NCBI GenBank assembly: GCA_021798985.1
Contig: JAJZBI010000004.1
Coordinates: 1 to 64,000, forward strand
Source of the DNA: Actinomycetes bacterium
GTDB lineage: Bacteria > Actinomycetota > Acidimicrobiia > Acidimicrobiales > Bog-793
DNA: 64,000 nt
Direction of reading: 5' to 3'
The translations under genes were made by a program, and so were the position numbers. The notes under the pieces were generated by a model. The model worked only from the letters and a program-made list of their open reading frames with translations. It was not told where the DNA came from and searched no databases. Shown here piece by piece: positions 34,318-41,790 of this stretch (position 1 is the stretch's first letter; the number at the start of each line of letters is the position of its first letter).

Positions 34318-35498
34318 TGCCGCCTGCTGCTGACAAGCACGCGAAGACCGAGAAGCCGACTCCCAAGCGGAAGAAAGAGGCGCGCCAGAACGGCCAGGTC
34401 CCCCGCTCGCCCGACGTCAGCAGCTGGGCCGCCGCGCTGGTCGGCTCGTTCATCCTCCCTCTCTTCTTCGCAAGCGCCAAGGGCCGCATCCTCGGCGTCA
34501 CCTCCCAGGCGCTCGACGTCATGGGCAATCCGTCGGTCAACGGGGCGGTGCGCACCCTGTCGGCGGGACTGCGCGCCGTGCTGTACACCGCCGCCCCGCT
34601 CGCAGGTGGCTTCACGCTCTTGGCGATCGTGGCGAACATCGCCCAGACCGGGCGCACCTTCTCCTTCAAGGCCGCCCAGCCAAAGTTCAACCGCCTCAGC
34701 CCGGGAGCGGGATTCAAGCGCCTCTTCTCGCCCCAGAGCGGGCTGCAGCTCGCGCGTCAGGTCCTCAAGCTCGGCGCGCTCTCGGGGATCGGCTATGAGG
34801 CGATGCGGGGCCTCATGCACGAGGTCATCAACAAACAGCCGGTCTCCCTCTTGCCGCTGCTGTCCGCCACCGCAGCGAGCATCTTCAGCTTCATCCGAAT
34901 CGTCAGCCTCCTCGGCCTGCTGATCGGCCTCGCCGACTACGGCGTCCAGCGGCACCGCATCAACCAGTCGATGAAGATGACCAAGGAGGAGGTCAAACAA
35001 GAGCACCGCAACCAGGAGGGCGATCCCCACATGAAAGCGCACCTGCGCAAGCGGATGTACCAGATCGCTCGCTCCAAGGCGATCCGCAACGTCCGCCAGG
35101 CCGACGTGGTCGTGACCAACCCGACCCACTATGCCGTGGCGCTCGCCTATGACGCCGGGCGGTCGATGGCACCCCGCGTCGTGGCGAAGGGATCTGACCG
35201 CCTGGCGGCGCGCATCCGCGAGGAGGCGGCGACCTTCGCCGTGCCGATCGTCGAGGACCCCCCGCTCGCCCGCTACCTATATGCGGTGTGCGACCTCGAT
35301 GCACCCATCCCCAATGAGATCTACGTCGCCGTGGCGCGTATCTTGGCCTTCGTGTACTCGCTCCCCCCCACCGTGCGCAGCGCAATGGTGCATCGCCCCG
35401 CTCATTCCACCGTCCCCGCCGAGCCCGAGGCGATGGCGAGCCTCAGCGAGGAGCAGCGGCGCAAGATGGCCGCGGTCCTCGCCGGGGACGCCGCGTGA
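34317..35498 (+). CDS. flhB: Flagellar export switch protein FlhB
   Basis: A 393-aa substrate-specificity switch. The basic N-terminus KTEKPTPKRKKEARQNGQV precedes four membrane helices. The cytoplasmic domain has the autocleavage motif NPTH at residues 268-271 (VVTNPTHYAVALAYD), with cleavage expected between Asn and Pro. The tail after about residue 350 is longer than usual. ATG 34317 overlaps fliR. FliK acts on this protein to change export from hook to filament proteins. Confidence 0.96.
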   Translation: MPPAADKHAKTEKPTPKRKKEARQNGQVPRSPDVSSWAAALVGSFILPLFFASAKGRILGVTSQALDVMGNPSVNGAVRTLSAGLRAVLYTAAPLAGGFTLLAIVANIAQTGRTFSFKAAQPKFNRLSPGAGFKRLFSPQSGLQLARQVLKLGALSGIGYEAMRGLMHEVINKQPVSLLPLLSATAASIFSFIRIVSLLGLLIGLADYGVQRHRINQSMKMTKEEVKQEHRNQEGDPHMKAHLRKRMYQIARSKAIRNVRQADVVVTNPTHYAVALAYDAGRSMAPRVVAKGSDRLAARIREEAATFAVPIVEDPPLARYLYAVCDLDAPIPNEIYVAVARILAFVYSLPPTVRSAMVHRPAHSTVPAEPEAMASLSEEQRRKMAAVLAGDAA

Positions 35499-36856
35499 GC
35501 GCGCTCACCAACGAGGCGATGGCGCAGCTGCGCCACGTCCTCGATCGCGTCGGCTACGGCGAGCTATTCGCCACGATCGCCGGCGATCAGCTCTTCGCGC
35601 CCGACCGCGATGCGGCCCTGCGGCGCGTCGAGACCCTGCCGCCGCTCGAGCGCGCCTGTCTGCGGCTCTTCGCGCTCGACGAGGGCGAGCCGGACCTACC
35701 CCCCGCGCTCGACGGCCTCCTCGATGCGCTCGGGGCGCTCGGCCTCGTCGAGGAAGGCGACGGCCCGGTCCGCCTCGACGACCTCGTCGTCGTCCCGGTC
35801 CTTGGGGGTTACCTCCTCACCGCGACCCCGCCGGGTTGGCGGCCGAGCCTCTCGCCGACCGGGCGCGCCTACCTCGGACCGGACTCGCTGCGCGTGGCCC
35901 GGGCGCTGCCCACCGGCGCGCTCGGTTCGATCCTCGACCTCGGGACCGGCTGTGGGATCCAGGGCCTCCTCGGGGTGCGCCAGGCAGCCCACCGGGTCCT
36001 CAGCGACCTCGAGCCGCGCGCATTGGCGCTCGCCCGACTGAACGCCGAGCTCAACCGGCCCGGCGAGGACGTCGCCGTGGTGGCGGGTGACACCTACGCC
36101 CCGGTCGCCGACGAGCGCTTCGACCTCATCGTCTCGCTCCCCCCGTACGTCCCAGCGCTCCAAGGCGACGAGGCACTGGCGACGAGCGGGGGGGCCGACG
36201 GGGCGGACCTCGTCCGCCGGCTGATCGCCGGCGCCCCCGAGCATCTCTGCGCGGGCGGCGAGCTCGTCTTCTTCGCCCAGCTGCTCACCGACGACGCCGG
36301 GCCGCTCATCGCCAACGAGCTCACCACGCTCGCGCCGGGCCTTTCCGGACGGCTGTTGTGCAGCGACTGGCACGCGCTCCAGCCCTACGTGCTCGAGCTC
36401 GCCACCAAGACGGCCGCAGCGACCGGCACGGACGCCGCGGTGCTGCACGCCCGCTACCTCACCGCGCTGCGCGAGCACCAGGCGACGGGGGTCTGCACCG
36501 TGGTTGCCCGCCTCGTGCGCCCCGCGCGCGGCGATGGGAGCGAGGTGGCGGTGATCGGCCCCGATCGGCTGCGCGCCGCGACAAAGCTGCGGGCCGTCGA
36601 TGCCTTGGGCTTTGTCGAGCGCGAGAACGGCGTCGAGGTCCGGCGTTTTGGCGGGCCGGCCCAGCTGCTCTCGCCACCCGCCGCGGCGCTGCTCCGCGCC
36701 TTTCAGGCCGGGGCGTCCATCGATGCCGCCCGGCACGCTGCGTGGGGTGATCCGCCCGGCGCCGATGCGCGCGACCTGCTCGACCAGGCGCTCGAGCGCA
36801 GCGCCGACCTCGTCCGCCTCGGCCTGCTCGAGCGCTCCGCGACTCCCCCGAACTGA
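35495..36856 (+). CDS. SAM-dependent methyltransferase coupled to flhB
   Basis: A 453-aa class I methyltransferase. Residues 1-140 are a variable domain. The SAM-binding motif I is ILDLGTGCGIQGLLG (about residue 147), followed by an acidic loop (LSDLEPRALALARLN) and motif IV as LIVSLPPYVPAL. This resembles the NPPY of the PrmC/HemK and RsmC/TrmN families with Ser-Leu in place of Asn. A C-terminal region of about 150 residues may be a winged helix. GTG 35495 overlaps the flhB stop, making it the last gene of the operon. Likely substrates are a Gln or Lys of a flagellar protein, or an RNA; no flagellar role is established for it. Confidence 0.78.
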   Translation: MSALTNEAMAQLRHVLDRVGYGELFATIAGDQLFAPDRDAALRRVETLPPLERACLRLFALDEGEPDLPPALDGLLDALGALGLVEEGDGPVRLDDLVVVPVLGGYLLTATPPGWRPSLSPTGRAYLGPDSLRVARALPTGALGSILDLGTGCGIQGLLGVRQAAHRVLSDLEPRALALARLNAELNRPGEDVAVVAGDTYAPVADERFDLIVSLPPYVPALQGDEALATSGGADGADLVRRLIAGAPEHLCAGGELVFFAQLLTDDAGPLIANELTTLAPGLSGRLLCSDWHALQPYVLELATKTAAATGTDAAVLHARYLTALREHQATGVCTVVARLVRPARGDGSEVAVIGPDRLRAATKLRAVDALGFVERENGVEVRRFGGPAQLLSPPAAALLRAFQAGASIDAARHAAWGDPPGADARDLLDQALERSADLVRLGLLERSATPPN

Positions 36857-36857
36857 A

Positions 36858-36873
36858 CCCCGAGCGCTCGGGG
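36858..36873. terminator. Palindrome between convergent flagellar operons
   Basis: CCCCGAGCGCTCGGGG, perfectly self-complementary (six-bp stem with GCGC loop), in the 25 bases between the methyltransferase stop and the stop of the minus-strand FliT-like gene. It is well placed as a terminator for both operons; no T-run is seen. Confidence 0.55.
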
Positions 36874-36881
36874 CAGGAGCT

Positions 36882-37175
36882 TCAGCCCCAGTAGTCGACG
36901 AAGACCGGGGCCGGCGTCGGCTGGAAGCCGCCGGCGAGCATCGCCGAGACGACCCCCATCCGGTCGCGCAGCGCCGCTTCGAGGTCGCGCTGCTCATCGA
37001 GAAGTCGGCGGGCCCGCGCCACGAGCGCCGCCGGGACCGGCCCGTCGGGGAGCGCGACGGTCGAGGGCTCGGGCAGCGAGAAGACGGTGAGGCCGCCCCG
37101 GATCGCATCGAGATGGTCCTGCAGGCGATCGAGCGCCGTCGCCCAGGCCACCTCCTCCACCACGTGCTCAGGCAC
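36882..37175 (-). CDS. Small helical protein after FliS, FliT-like
   Basis: A 97-aa protein predicted to be mostly two or three helices (DRLQDHLDAIRGGL; RARRLLDEQRDLEAALRDRM). GTG 37175 overlaps the fliS end by eight bases and has GGTGGA upstream. Sequence identity to known FliT is not evident to me. Its size, helical character and place directly after fliS match the FliT export chaperone for the cap protein FliD. I infer a filament chaperone but call it tentative. Confidence 0.6.
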   Translation of the reverse strand: MPEHVVEEVAWATALDRLQDHLDAIRGGLTVFSLPEPSTVALPDGPVPAALVARARRLLDEQRDLEAALRDRMGVVSAMLAGGFQPTPAPVFVDYWG

Positions 37176-37581
37176 AGGCGTCCACCACGCTCGACTCGGC
37201 GCTCTGCGACGTCGCCGCCTGGCGGTTGGCGGCGGCGATCTGCTCGATCAGCTCCTTCACCGGGGCGATCCGGTTGCGCTGCTTGTGCAGGTTGCACTCG
37301 ATCAGCTCGCGCAGGCAGAAGTCATAGACGCCGGCCAGGCTCTCGCCGAGCGGCGTCGTCCGGTCGAGCGGATCGCGCAGGGCGAACAAGATGTGCTGGG
37401 CGTGCACGAGGTGGTCGCTCACCTCTTTCAGGTCCCCGGCGTCGAAGCCCTCGCCCGCTGCGACGAGGTCGCGCCGGAGGTAGTCGAAGAGCAACAGCAG
37501 CCGCTGGGCGGGGCTGGCGGTCGCGACGAGATCGGCGAGATAGCGCTGCAACATGAGCTCGTCATGCGCGTCGGTCGTCAT
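37168..37581 (-). CDS. fliS: Flagellin export chaperone FliS
   Basis: A 137-aa four-helix chaperone. Conserved features include the N-terminal YLADLVATASPAQRLLLLFD, matching the usual ASPxxLIxMLYD, and the later FALRDPLDRTTPLGESLAGV and VYDFCLRELIECNLH, matching LxxsLDxexGGelAxNLxxLYdym. AAGGAG precedes the ATG. It binds flagellin in the cytoplasm and prevents early polymerisation. Position after fliD is normal. Confidence 0.92.
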   Translation of the reverse strand: MTTDAHDELMLQRYLADLVATASPAQRLLLLFDYLRRDLVAAGEGFDAGDLKEVSDHLVHAQHILFALRDPLDRTTPLGESLAGVYDFCLRELIECNLHKQRNRIAPVKELIEQIAAANRQAATSQSAESSVVDACA

Positions 37582-37622
37582 CGTGGGAACTCCTTGGACT
37601 GCGAACTGGCCCGGATGCGCGT

Positions 37623-40139
37623 CTAGAAGCCGGGGAGCTGGGCGATCGAGCTGGCGAGCGAGCTGCTCTCGGACTTGAGGTTGCCGAGGGTCGCTTCCAT
37701 CTTGGCGAACTCGTTCTGCAGCACGGTCTGCTGCTGGGACTCCATGTTCTGGTAGTTGGTGATCTGGCCGTTGAGGCCGGTCGCCTCTTGTTGAAGCCCT
37801 TGGATCGTCGTGGTGATCGCCCCGGAGGTGACGTTCGCCGCCTGGTCGGTGATCGCGGCGAGCTGCTGGGCGAGGCCCGGGGCGTAGGTGAACGAGCCGA
37901 GGTCCGTCGAGCTCGTGATGTTCGACGCGTTGACGAGCACCGAGAGCCCCTGCAGGGTCGGATCGCTCGTCGGCGCCGCCAGGACCTGGCCGCTGCCGGT
38001 CGCCGCCACCCCGTTGATCGTCCCGACCACGTCGGTGCCAGCAAAGCTCGCGGGGCTGTTGGCGGTCCCGCCGCCGAGGCCGGTCGTGCCCGCGGCCGTG
38101 CTCGACGAGGAGACCGAGAAGGTCGCCGCCGAGCCGTAGTCGTTGCTCGTGATCTGGAGCTGGGTGCCGTTGTTGATGACCTCGGCCGTGAGGGACAGCT
38201 GCTGGGACCCGAAGGCGGCGTTCAGCCCGGCCGCCACGGCTGACAGCGACTCCCCCGAGCTCACCGCGTACTTCGCGGTCGCGCTCCCCTGGGTGATCGT
38301 GAGGTTCTCCGCGGCGGTCGTCGCCCCGCCCGACAGGGTCGCGCCGGTGTCGGTGGCCTGGGTGGCCGAGTGCGACACCGTCACGTCGTAGCTGCCGGGC
38401 TGGGTCTGGGTGCCGGCGTAGACGAAGCTCACCTCGCCCGGGCTGCCGCTCGAGGAGGGGGCGAACGTCCCGCCCTGGGTGAACAGGGCGGCGACCTGGC
38501 TCGGGTTCGCCGCGTACTTCTGCTCGAAGGTGGTCTGGTCGAACGAGAGCGTCCCCTTCGAGCCGACCGTGATCCCAAGCGCCTGGCCGTTGGCGAGCCC
38601 GGAGGTGCCCGCCGCGCTGGCAAAGGCCGACAGGATCGTGTTCTGCAGGTTCGTGAGCACCGAGGACCCCATCAGCGGCCCCCCCGTCTTGGTCTGCTCG
38701 TTGTAGCCGGCGTACTTCTGGATGTCCGCCAGCACCTGGTTGGCCGCGCTGACGAGCGCCGAGACCTTGCTCGCCTCCCCGGACGCGTCCGGGGACACCG
38801 TGACCGTGGCCTGGCCGGTGCCACTCACCGTCACCGCCGTGCCCTGCAAGAGGTTCTTGAAGGTGTCGGTCGAGGAGCTGAGCTGGTAGCCGGCGCTCCC
38901 CGAGCCGACGCTGACCTGCGCGTCTTGGGCCTGGGCGACCGTCGCCATCGAGCCGAGCACGCCCGAGGTGAGGCCCGAGGTGTCGAGGCTCACCGAGCCC
39001 GCCAGCCCGGTGGCGGTGGCGCCGACCTGGAGGAGGTAGGAGCCGGAGTTCTGCTCGACGGCCTGGGCCGTGACGCCGAGCCCCGAGCCGGCGATCGCCG
39101 ACACCACCGAGGACAGGCTGCCGTTGCCCGTGGAGACGACCGCCGCGTTCGCCGTCCCCGCGCTCACGAGCGACCCGCTCGCGCCCGGGGCCGAGGCGAC
39201 CGTCGCCGAGATCGTGCCGCTCGGGGTGTTCAAGGTGACGGCCCCGCCCGGCTGGATGAGGCTGAGGGTCGTCGCCGTCCCGTCCACCGAGACCACGGCG
39301 TTCGTCCCGGTCGCCGTGGCACCGGCGGTGAGCCCGAGGGGTGCGGTCGTGGCGCTGTTGACCGTCAGGCTGGCGCCGCTCCCCTGGTCGGTCGTGGCGA
39401 GCTGCAGGGCGCCCGAGGAGGTAAGCGAGGCCGTCACCCCGGCGCCGGCCGAGCTGGCGGCCGCGTTGATGGCGCTCACCAGGCCAGAGGGCGAGTAGGT
39501 GCCCGAGGTGAGCGTCAGGTTGTAGGTGTTCGAGCCGACCGTGAGACTGAGCGCGTTGTTGGCGCTCGAGATCGTGCTCGACGCGCCGAGGGGGCCCGAG
39601 CCGGCGACCGTGGCGGCGCTCGAGGACTGGGTCACCTGGATCGAGTGCGACCCGACCCCGAGGGCCGAGGTTCCGCTGAAGGAGGAGAAGCCGAGCGCAG
39701 CGCCCCCGGTCGCAAGGAACAGGGTCGGCGAGCTCGTCACCACCGTCCCGGTCGAGGCCGCGCCATCGGTCGACACCAGCATGTTCGCCTGCGCCAGCTG
39801 GTTGACCGTGAAGCTCAAGCTGCCGTTGATCGCCCCCGGGCTGGCGGTGGCGCTCGCCACCGAGGAGTCCGAGCTCGTCGCCGTCGCGAGATTCCAGGTG
39901 TTGTTCATGTTGAGCGCGTTCGCCGCGCTCTGCAGGGACTGCAGGTCGGTGTTGATCGCCTGGTAGTCGCTCGCCTCAGAGTTCAGGGACTTCTGCTGGT
40001 CCTGCAGGTTGGTGATCGGGATCTGGTAGCTCTCGAGCAGCGCCGAGATCACCGAGGAGGTGTTGATCCCCGAGATCATCCCGTTGACCATGAGCGGCGC
40101 GCTGCTCGACGCGCTCGTGCTGGACATCGGACTCGTCAT
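37623..40139 (-). CDS. fliD: Flagellar cap protein FliD, enlarged
   Basis: An 838-aa filament cap. FliD_N is present at the start (NGMISGINTSSVISALLESY, then QIPITNLQDQQKSLNSEASD). The C-terminal coiled region (GAITTTIQGLQQEATGLNGQ; MESQQQTVLQNEFAKMEATL) is also clear. Typical FliD proteins have 450-650 residues; the extra sequence lies in the middle as Gly/Ser/Thr/Val-rich beta modules (about residues 120-520). It is the second gene after fliC, beyond two hairpins, with GAGGAG near the ATG. It caps the growing filament and folds flagellin. Confidence 0.93.
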   Translation of the reverse strand: MTSPMSSTSASSSAPLMVNGMISGINTSSVISALLESYQIPITNLQDQQKSLNSEASDYQAINTDLQSLQSAANALNMNNTWNLATATSSDSSVASATASPGAINGSLSFTVNQLAQANMLVSTDGAASTGTVVTSSPTLFLATGGAALGFSSFSGTSALGVGSHSIQVTQSSSAATVAGSGPLGASSTISSANNALSLTVGSNTYNLTLTSGTYSPSGLVSAINAAASSAGAGVTASLTSSGALQLATTDQGSGASLTVNSATTAPLGLTAGATATGTNAVVSVDGTATTLSLIQPGGAVTLNTPSGTISATVASAPGASGSLVSAGTANAAVVSTGNGSLSSVVSAIAGSGLGVTAQAVEQNSGSYLLQVGATATGLAGSVSLDTSGLTSGVLGSMATVAQAQDAQVSVGSGSAGYQLSSSTDTFKNLLQGTAVTVSGTGQATVTVSPDASGEASKVSALVSAANQVLADIQKYAGYNEQTKTGGPLMGSSVLTNLQNTILSAFASAAGTSGLANGQALGITVGSKGTLSFDQTTFEQKYAANPSQVAALFTQGGTFAPSSSGSPGEVSFVYAGTQTQPGSYDVTVSHSATQATDTGATLSGGATTAAENLTITQGSATAKYAVSSGESLSAVAAGLNAAFGSQQLSLTAEVINNGTQLQITSNDYGSAATFSVSSSSTAAGTTGLGGGTANSPASFAGTDVVGTINGVAATGSGQVLAAPTSDPTLQGLSVLVNASNITSSTDLGSFTYAPGLAQQLAAITDQAANVTSGAITTTIQGLQQEATGLNGQITNYQNMESQQQTVLQNEFAKMEATLGNLKSESSSLASSIAQLPGF

Positions 40140-40158
40140 CGCCTCACTCCTCGCGTGC

Positions 40159-40186
40159 CGCTACCCGCCCCGAAGGGCGGGTAGCG
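40159..40186 (-). terminator. 12-bp hairpin with CGAA-type loop upstream of fliD
   Basis: Left arm 40159-40170, four-base loop, right arm 40175-40186, all 12 pairs perfect. It lies about 20 bases before fliD on the minus strand. With the hairpin at 40213-40238 it probably reduces transcription from the strong fliC gene into fliD, or stabilises the fliC 3' end. Confidence 0.6.
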
Positions 40187-40212
40187 AGGACGTGACCTTC
40201 ACCCGCGGCCCC

Positions 40213-40238
40213 CCTGGGCTGGGGCCGGCCAGCCCAGG
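40213..40238 (-). terminator. 10-bp hairpin after fliC
   Basis: Arms 40213-40222 and 40229-40238 pair perfectly (CCTGGGCTGG with CCAGCCCAGG) around a six-base loop, starting 18 bases past the fliC stop. It is the likely main terminator of the flagellin message, without a T-run. Confidence 0.65.
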
Positions 40239-40255
40239 AGTGCTCGCGTGGTTCA

Positions 40256-41491
40256 TCAGATCAGCTTCAAGATCAGCTGTGGCGCCTGCTGGGCTTGGGC
40301 GAGCATCGAGGTGCCCGTCTGCATCAGGATCTGGTCGGTGGAGAACGTGGTCATCTCCTGGGCCATGTTCACATCGACCAGCTGGCTGTGCGCCGCCGTG
40401 AGGTTCTGCTGGCCAACGGTCAGGTTCGCGGCGATCGCCTGCAGCTCGTTCTGCACCGCACCGACATTCGCCTCGATGGAGTCGACCATGCTGATGGCGT
40501 TCTGCACGGCGGAGATCGCCTGCTGAGCAGAGGTGCTGCTGCCGACGCCGACACTGAGGTCCAGCGACGAAATCGGCTGCGTTGTACCAGTGCCGGGGGT
40601 ACCGGAGACAGCACCAAACCAGTTACCGTTACTACTGCCGTACTGCTCGCTAACGCTGATCCCTGCGCTCCCGGCGGTGGAGGAGTACAGGGCGAGAGCG
40701 CCCTGCGTGGCGCCATTTCCGCCACTGGCCGTACTACCGGTGCCGAACGTGGCGGCGACGCCGATCGCGCTCAGCTGCTGATTGACCGCGTTGGTGAGTT
40801 GCGACTCCGTATACGTGCCTGCCGAAAGCGAAACCGTCACGGCCATGTTGCCGTTCGTCACTTGGAACGCTTCGCCACCGCTGCCAACGGTCACAGTGCT
40901 GGCCCCCGAGGTGGTGATGGCAGCGGTAGTTGCGACCGAGCTCACAGCGGTGGTCACGTTGTTGCCCACGCCGAGGCTCGTTGCGTCAGCGCTCGCGATC
41001 GAGAGCGTGATCTGCTGGGTGGAGACATCGAACGCGCCGACCTGAAGCGTCTGCTGCGTGAACGTCCCGTCGAGCAGGTTCGTCGTCCCGTAGCTGGTCG
41101 TCGACGCGATCTGGTTGATGTCGTTCTGGAGCGCGCTGAACTCCTGCTGGTTCGCTTGCAACGACGTCGGGTCCTGTGTTGCGCCGTTCGCCGAGGAGAG
41201 CGCCAGCTGGTTCATCGTCTGGAGGATGCTCGAGATCTGGTTCAACGCACCCGATGCGGTCTGCACCAGGCTCACACCATCCTGGGCGTTCGAGATCGCG
41301 ACCTGGTAGCCATTCGCCTGGGACTGCAGCGCTTGGCTCTGCACGTACGCAGCGGGCCCATCGGCGGCCGTCTGGATCGACAGGCCCGTGGAGAGCTCCG
41401 TGATCGCCTTCGTCATCTGGGCGTCGGTGGAGTTCAGGGCGTTGTTCGCCGCAATCGCGGAGAGGTTCGTGTCCACGACGAGAGAAGACAT
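40256..41491 (-). CDS. fliC: Flagellin
   Basis: A 411-aa filament subunit. The N-terminal D0/D1 part (about 1-150) has NLSAIAANNALNSTDAQMTK and the GLSIQTAADGPA phrase, a variant of GLRINSAADDAA. The C-terminal D1/D0 (about 315-411) has NLTAAHSQLVDVNMAQEMTT and ends QAQQAPQLILKLI. The middle is a Ser/Thr/Val-rich surface domain with many potential O-glycosylation sites, and its DNA is less GC-biased. GAGGAAACGG precedes the ATG. A sigma-28 promoter, a leader hairpin and GGA motifs lie upstream. Divergent glycosyltransferases suggest it is glycosylated. Confidence 0.96.
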   Translation of the reverse strand: MSSLVVDTNLSAIAANNALNSTDAQMTKAITELSTGLSIQTAADGPAAYVQSQALQSQANGYQVAISNAQDGVSLVQTASGALNQISSILQTMNQLALSSANGATQDPTSLQANQQEFSALQNDINQIASTTSYGTTNLLDGTFTQQTLQVGAFDVSTQQITLSIASADATSLGVGNNVTTAVSSVATTAAITTSGASTVTVGSGGEAFQVTNGNMAVTVSLSAGTYTESQLTNAVNQQLSAIGVAATFGTGSTASGGNGATQGALALYSSTAGSAGISVSEQYGSSNGNWFGAVSGTPGTGTTQPISSLDLSVGVGSSTSAQQAISAVQNAISMVDSIEANVGAVQNELQAIAANLTVGQQNLTAAHSQLVDVNMAQEMTTFSTDQILMQTGTSMLAQAQQAPQLILKLI

Positions 41492-41542
41492 CCGTTTCCT
41501 CGCTTTCGTGATGCCGGCCCGCTTCCGTGCGGACCGCTACGG

Positions 41543-41561
41543 CTGTGTCACTTCGACACAG
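41543..41561 (-). promoter_or_regulatory. Hairpin in the fliC leader
   Basis: CTGTGTC, five-base loop, GACACAG: seven perfect pairs in the roughly 88-base leader expected from the sigma-28 site. On the minus-strand transcript GGA motifs lie between it and the start codon (41526-41524, 41499-41497 within AGGA, and 41493-41491 merging with the ATG). This layout suits control by a CsrA-type protein, as known for hag in Bacillus; here it is inferred. Confidence 0.5.
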
Positions 41562-41586
41562 GGCACCGGGATTGGCGCCACGCTTC

Positions 41587-41614
41587 TCTTCGGCACTTCC
41601 GAGCATCGAGTTGA
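41587..41614 (-). promoter_or_regulatory. Sigma-28 promoter of fliC
   Basis: On the minus strand, CTCAA (TCAA at 41614-41611), 16 bases, then GCCGAAGA (41594-41587). It matches the motif found upstream of flbD, fliA, flhA and the CheY-CheX gene. The predicted start is near 41580. Confidence 0.65.
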
Positions 41615-41721
41615 GCGGTTTCTCCCCCGCTGTCGCACTCGGCTGGGCAGCCACCGCTGCGCTCGATGCGTTGGCCCAGCTCGGAGGACTCGCTGCTCGC
41701 CAAACCTGATGGGCTGAATCC

Positions 41722-41749
41722 TCAACCTCCACCCCTCCGGCTCCGTAAG
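41722..41749 (+). promoter_or_regulatory. Sigma-28-like promoter of the large glycosyltransferase
   Basis: CTCAA (TCAA at 41722-41725), 16 bases, then TCCGTAAGGC (41742-41751), nearly identical in its -10 half to the flhA site (GCCGTAAGGC). The predicted start lies some 35 bases before the ATG. It forms a divergent pair with the fliC promoter. Confidence 0.55.
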
Positions 41750-41790
41750 GCAATGGACGATGCCCAGGCACCGCATCACTGGAGGACCCG

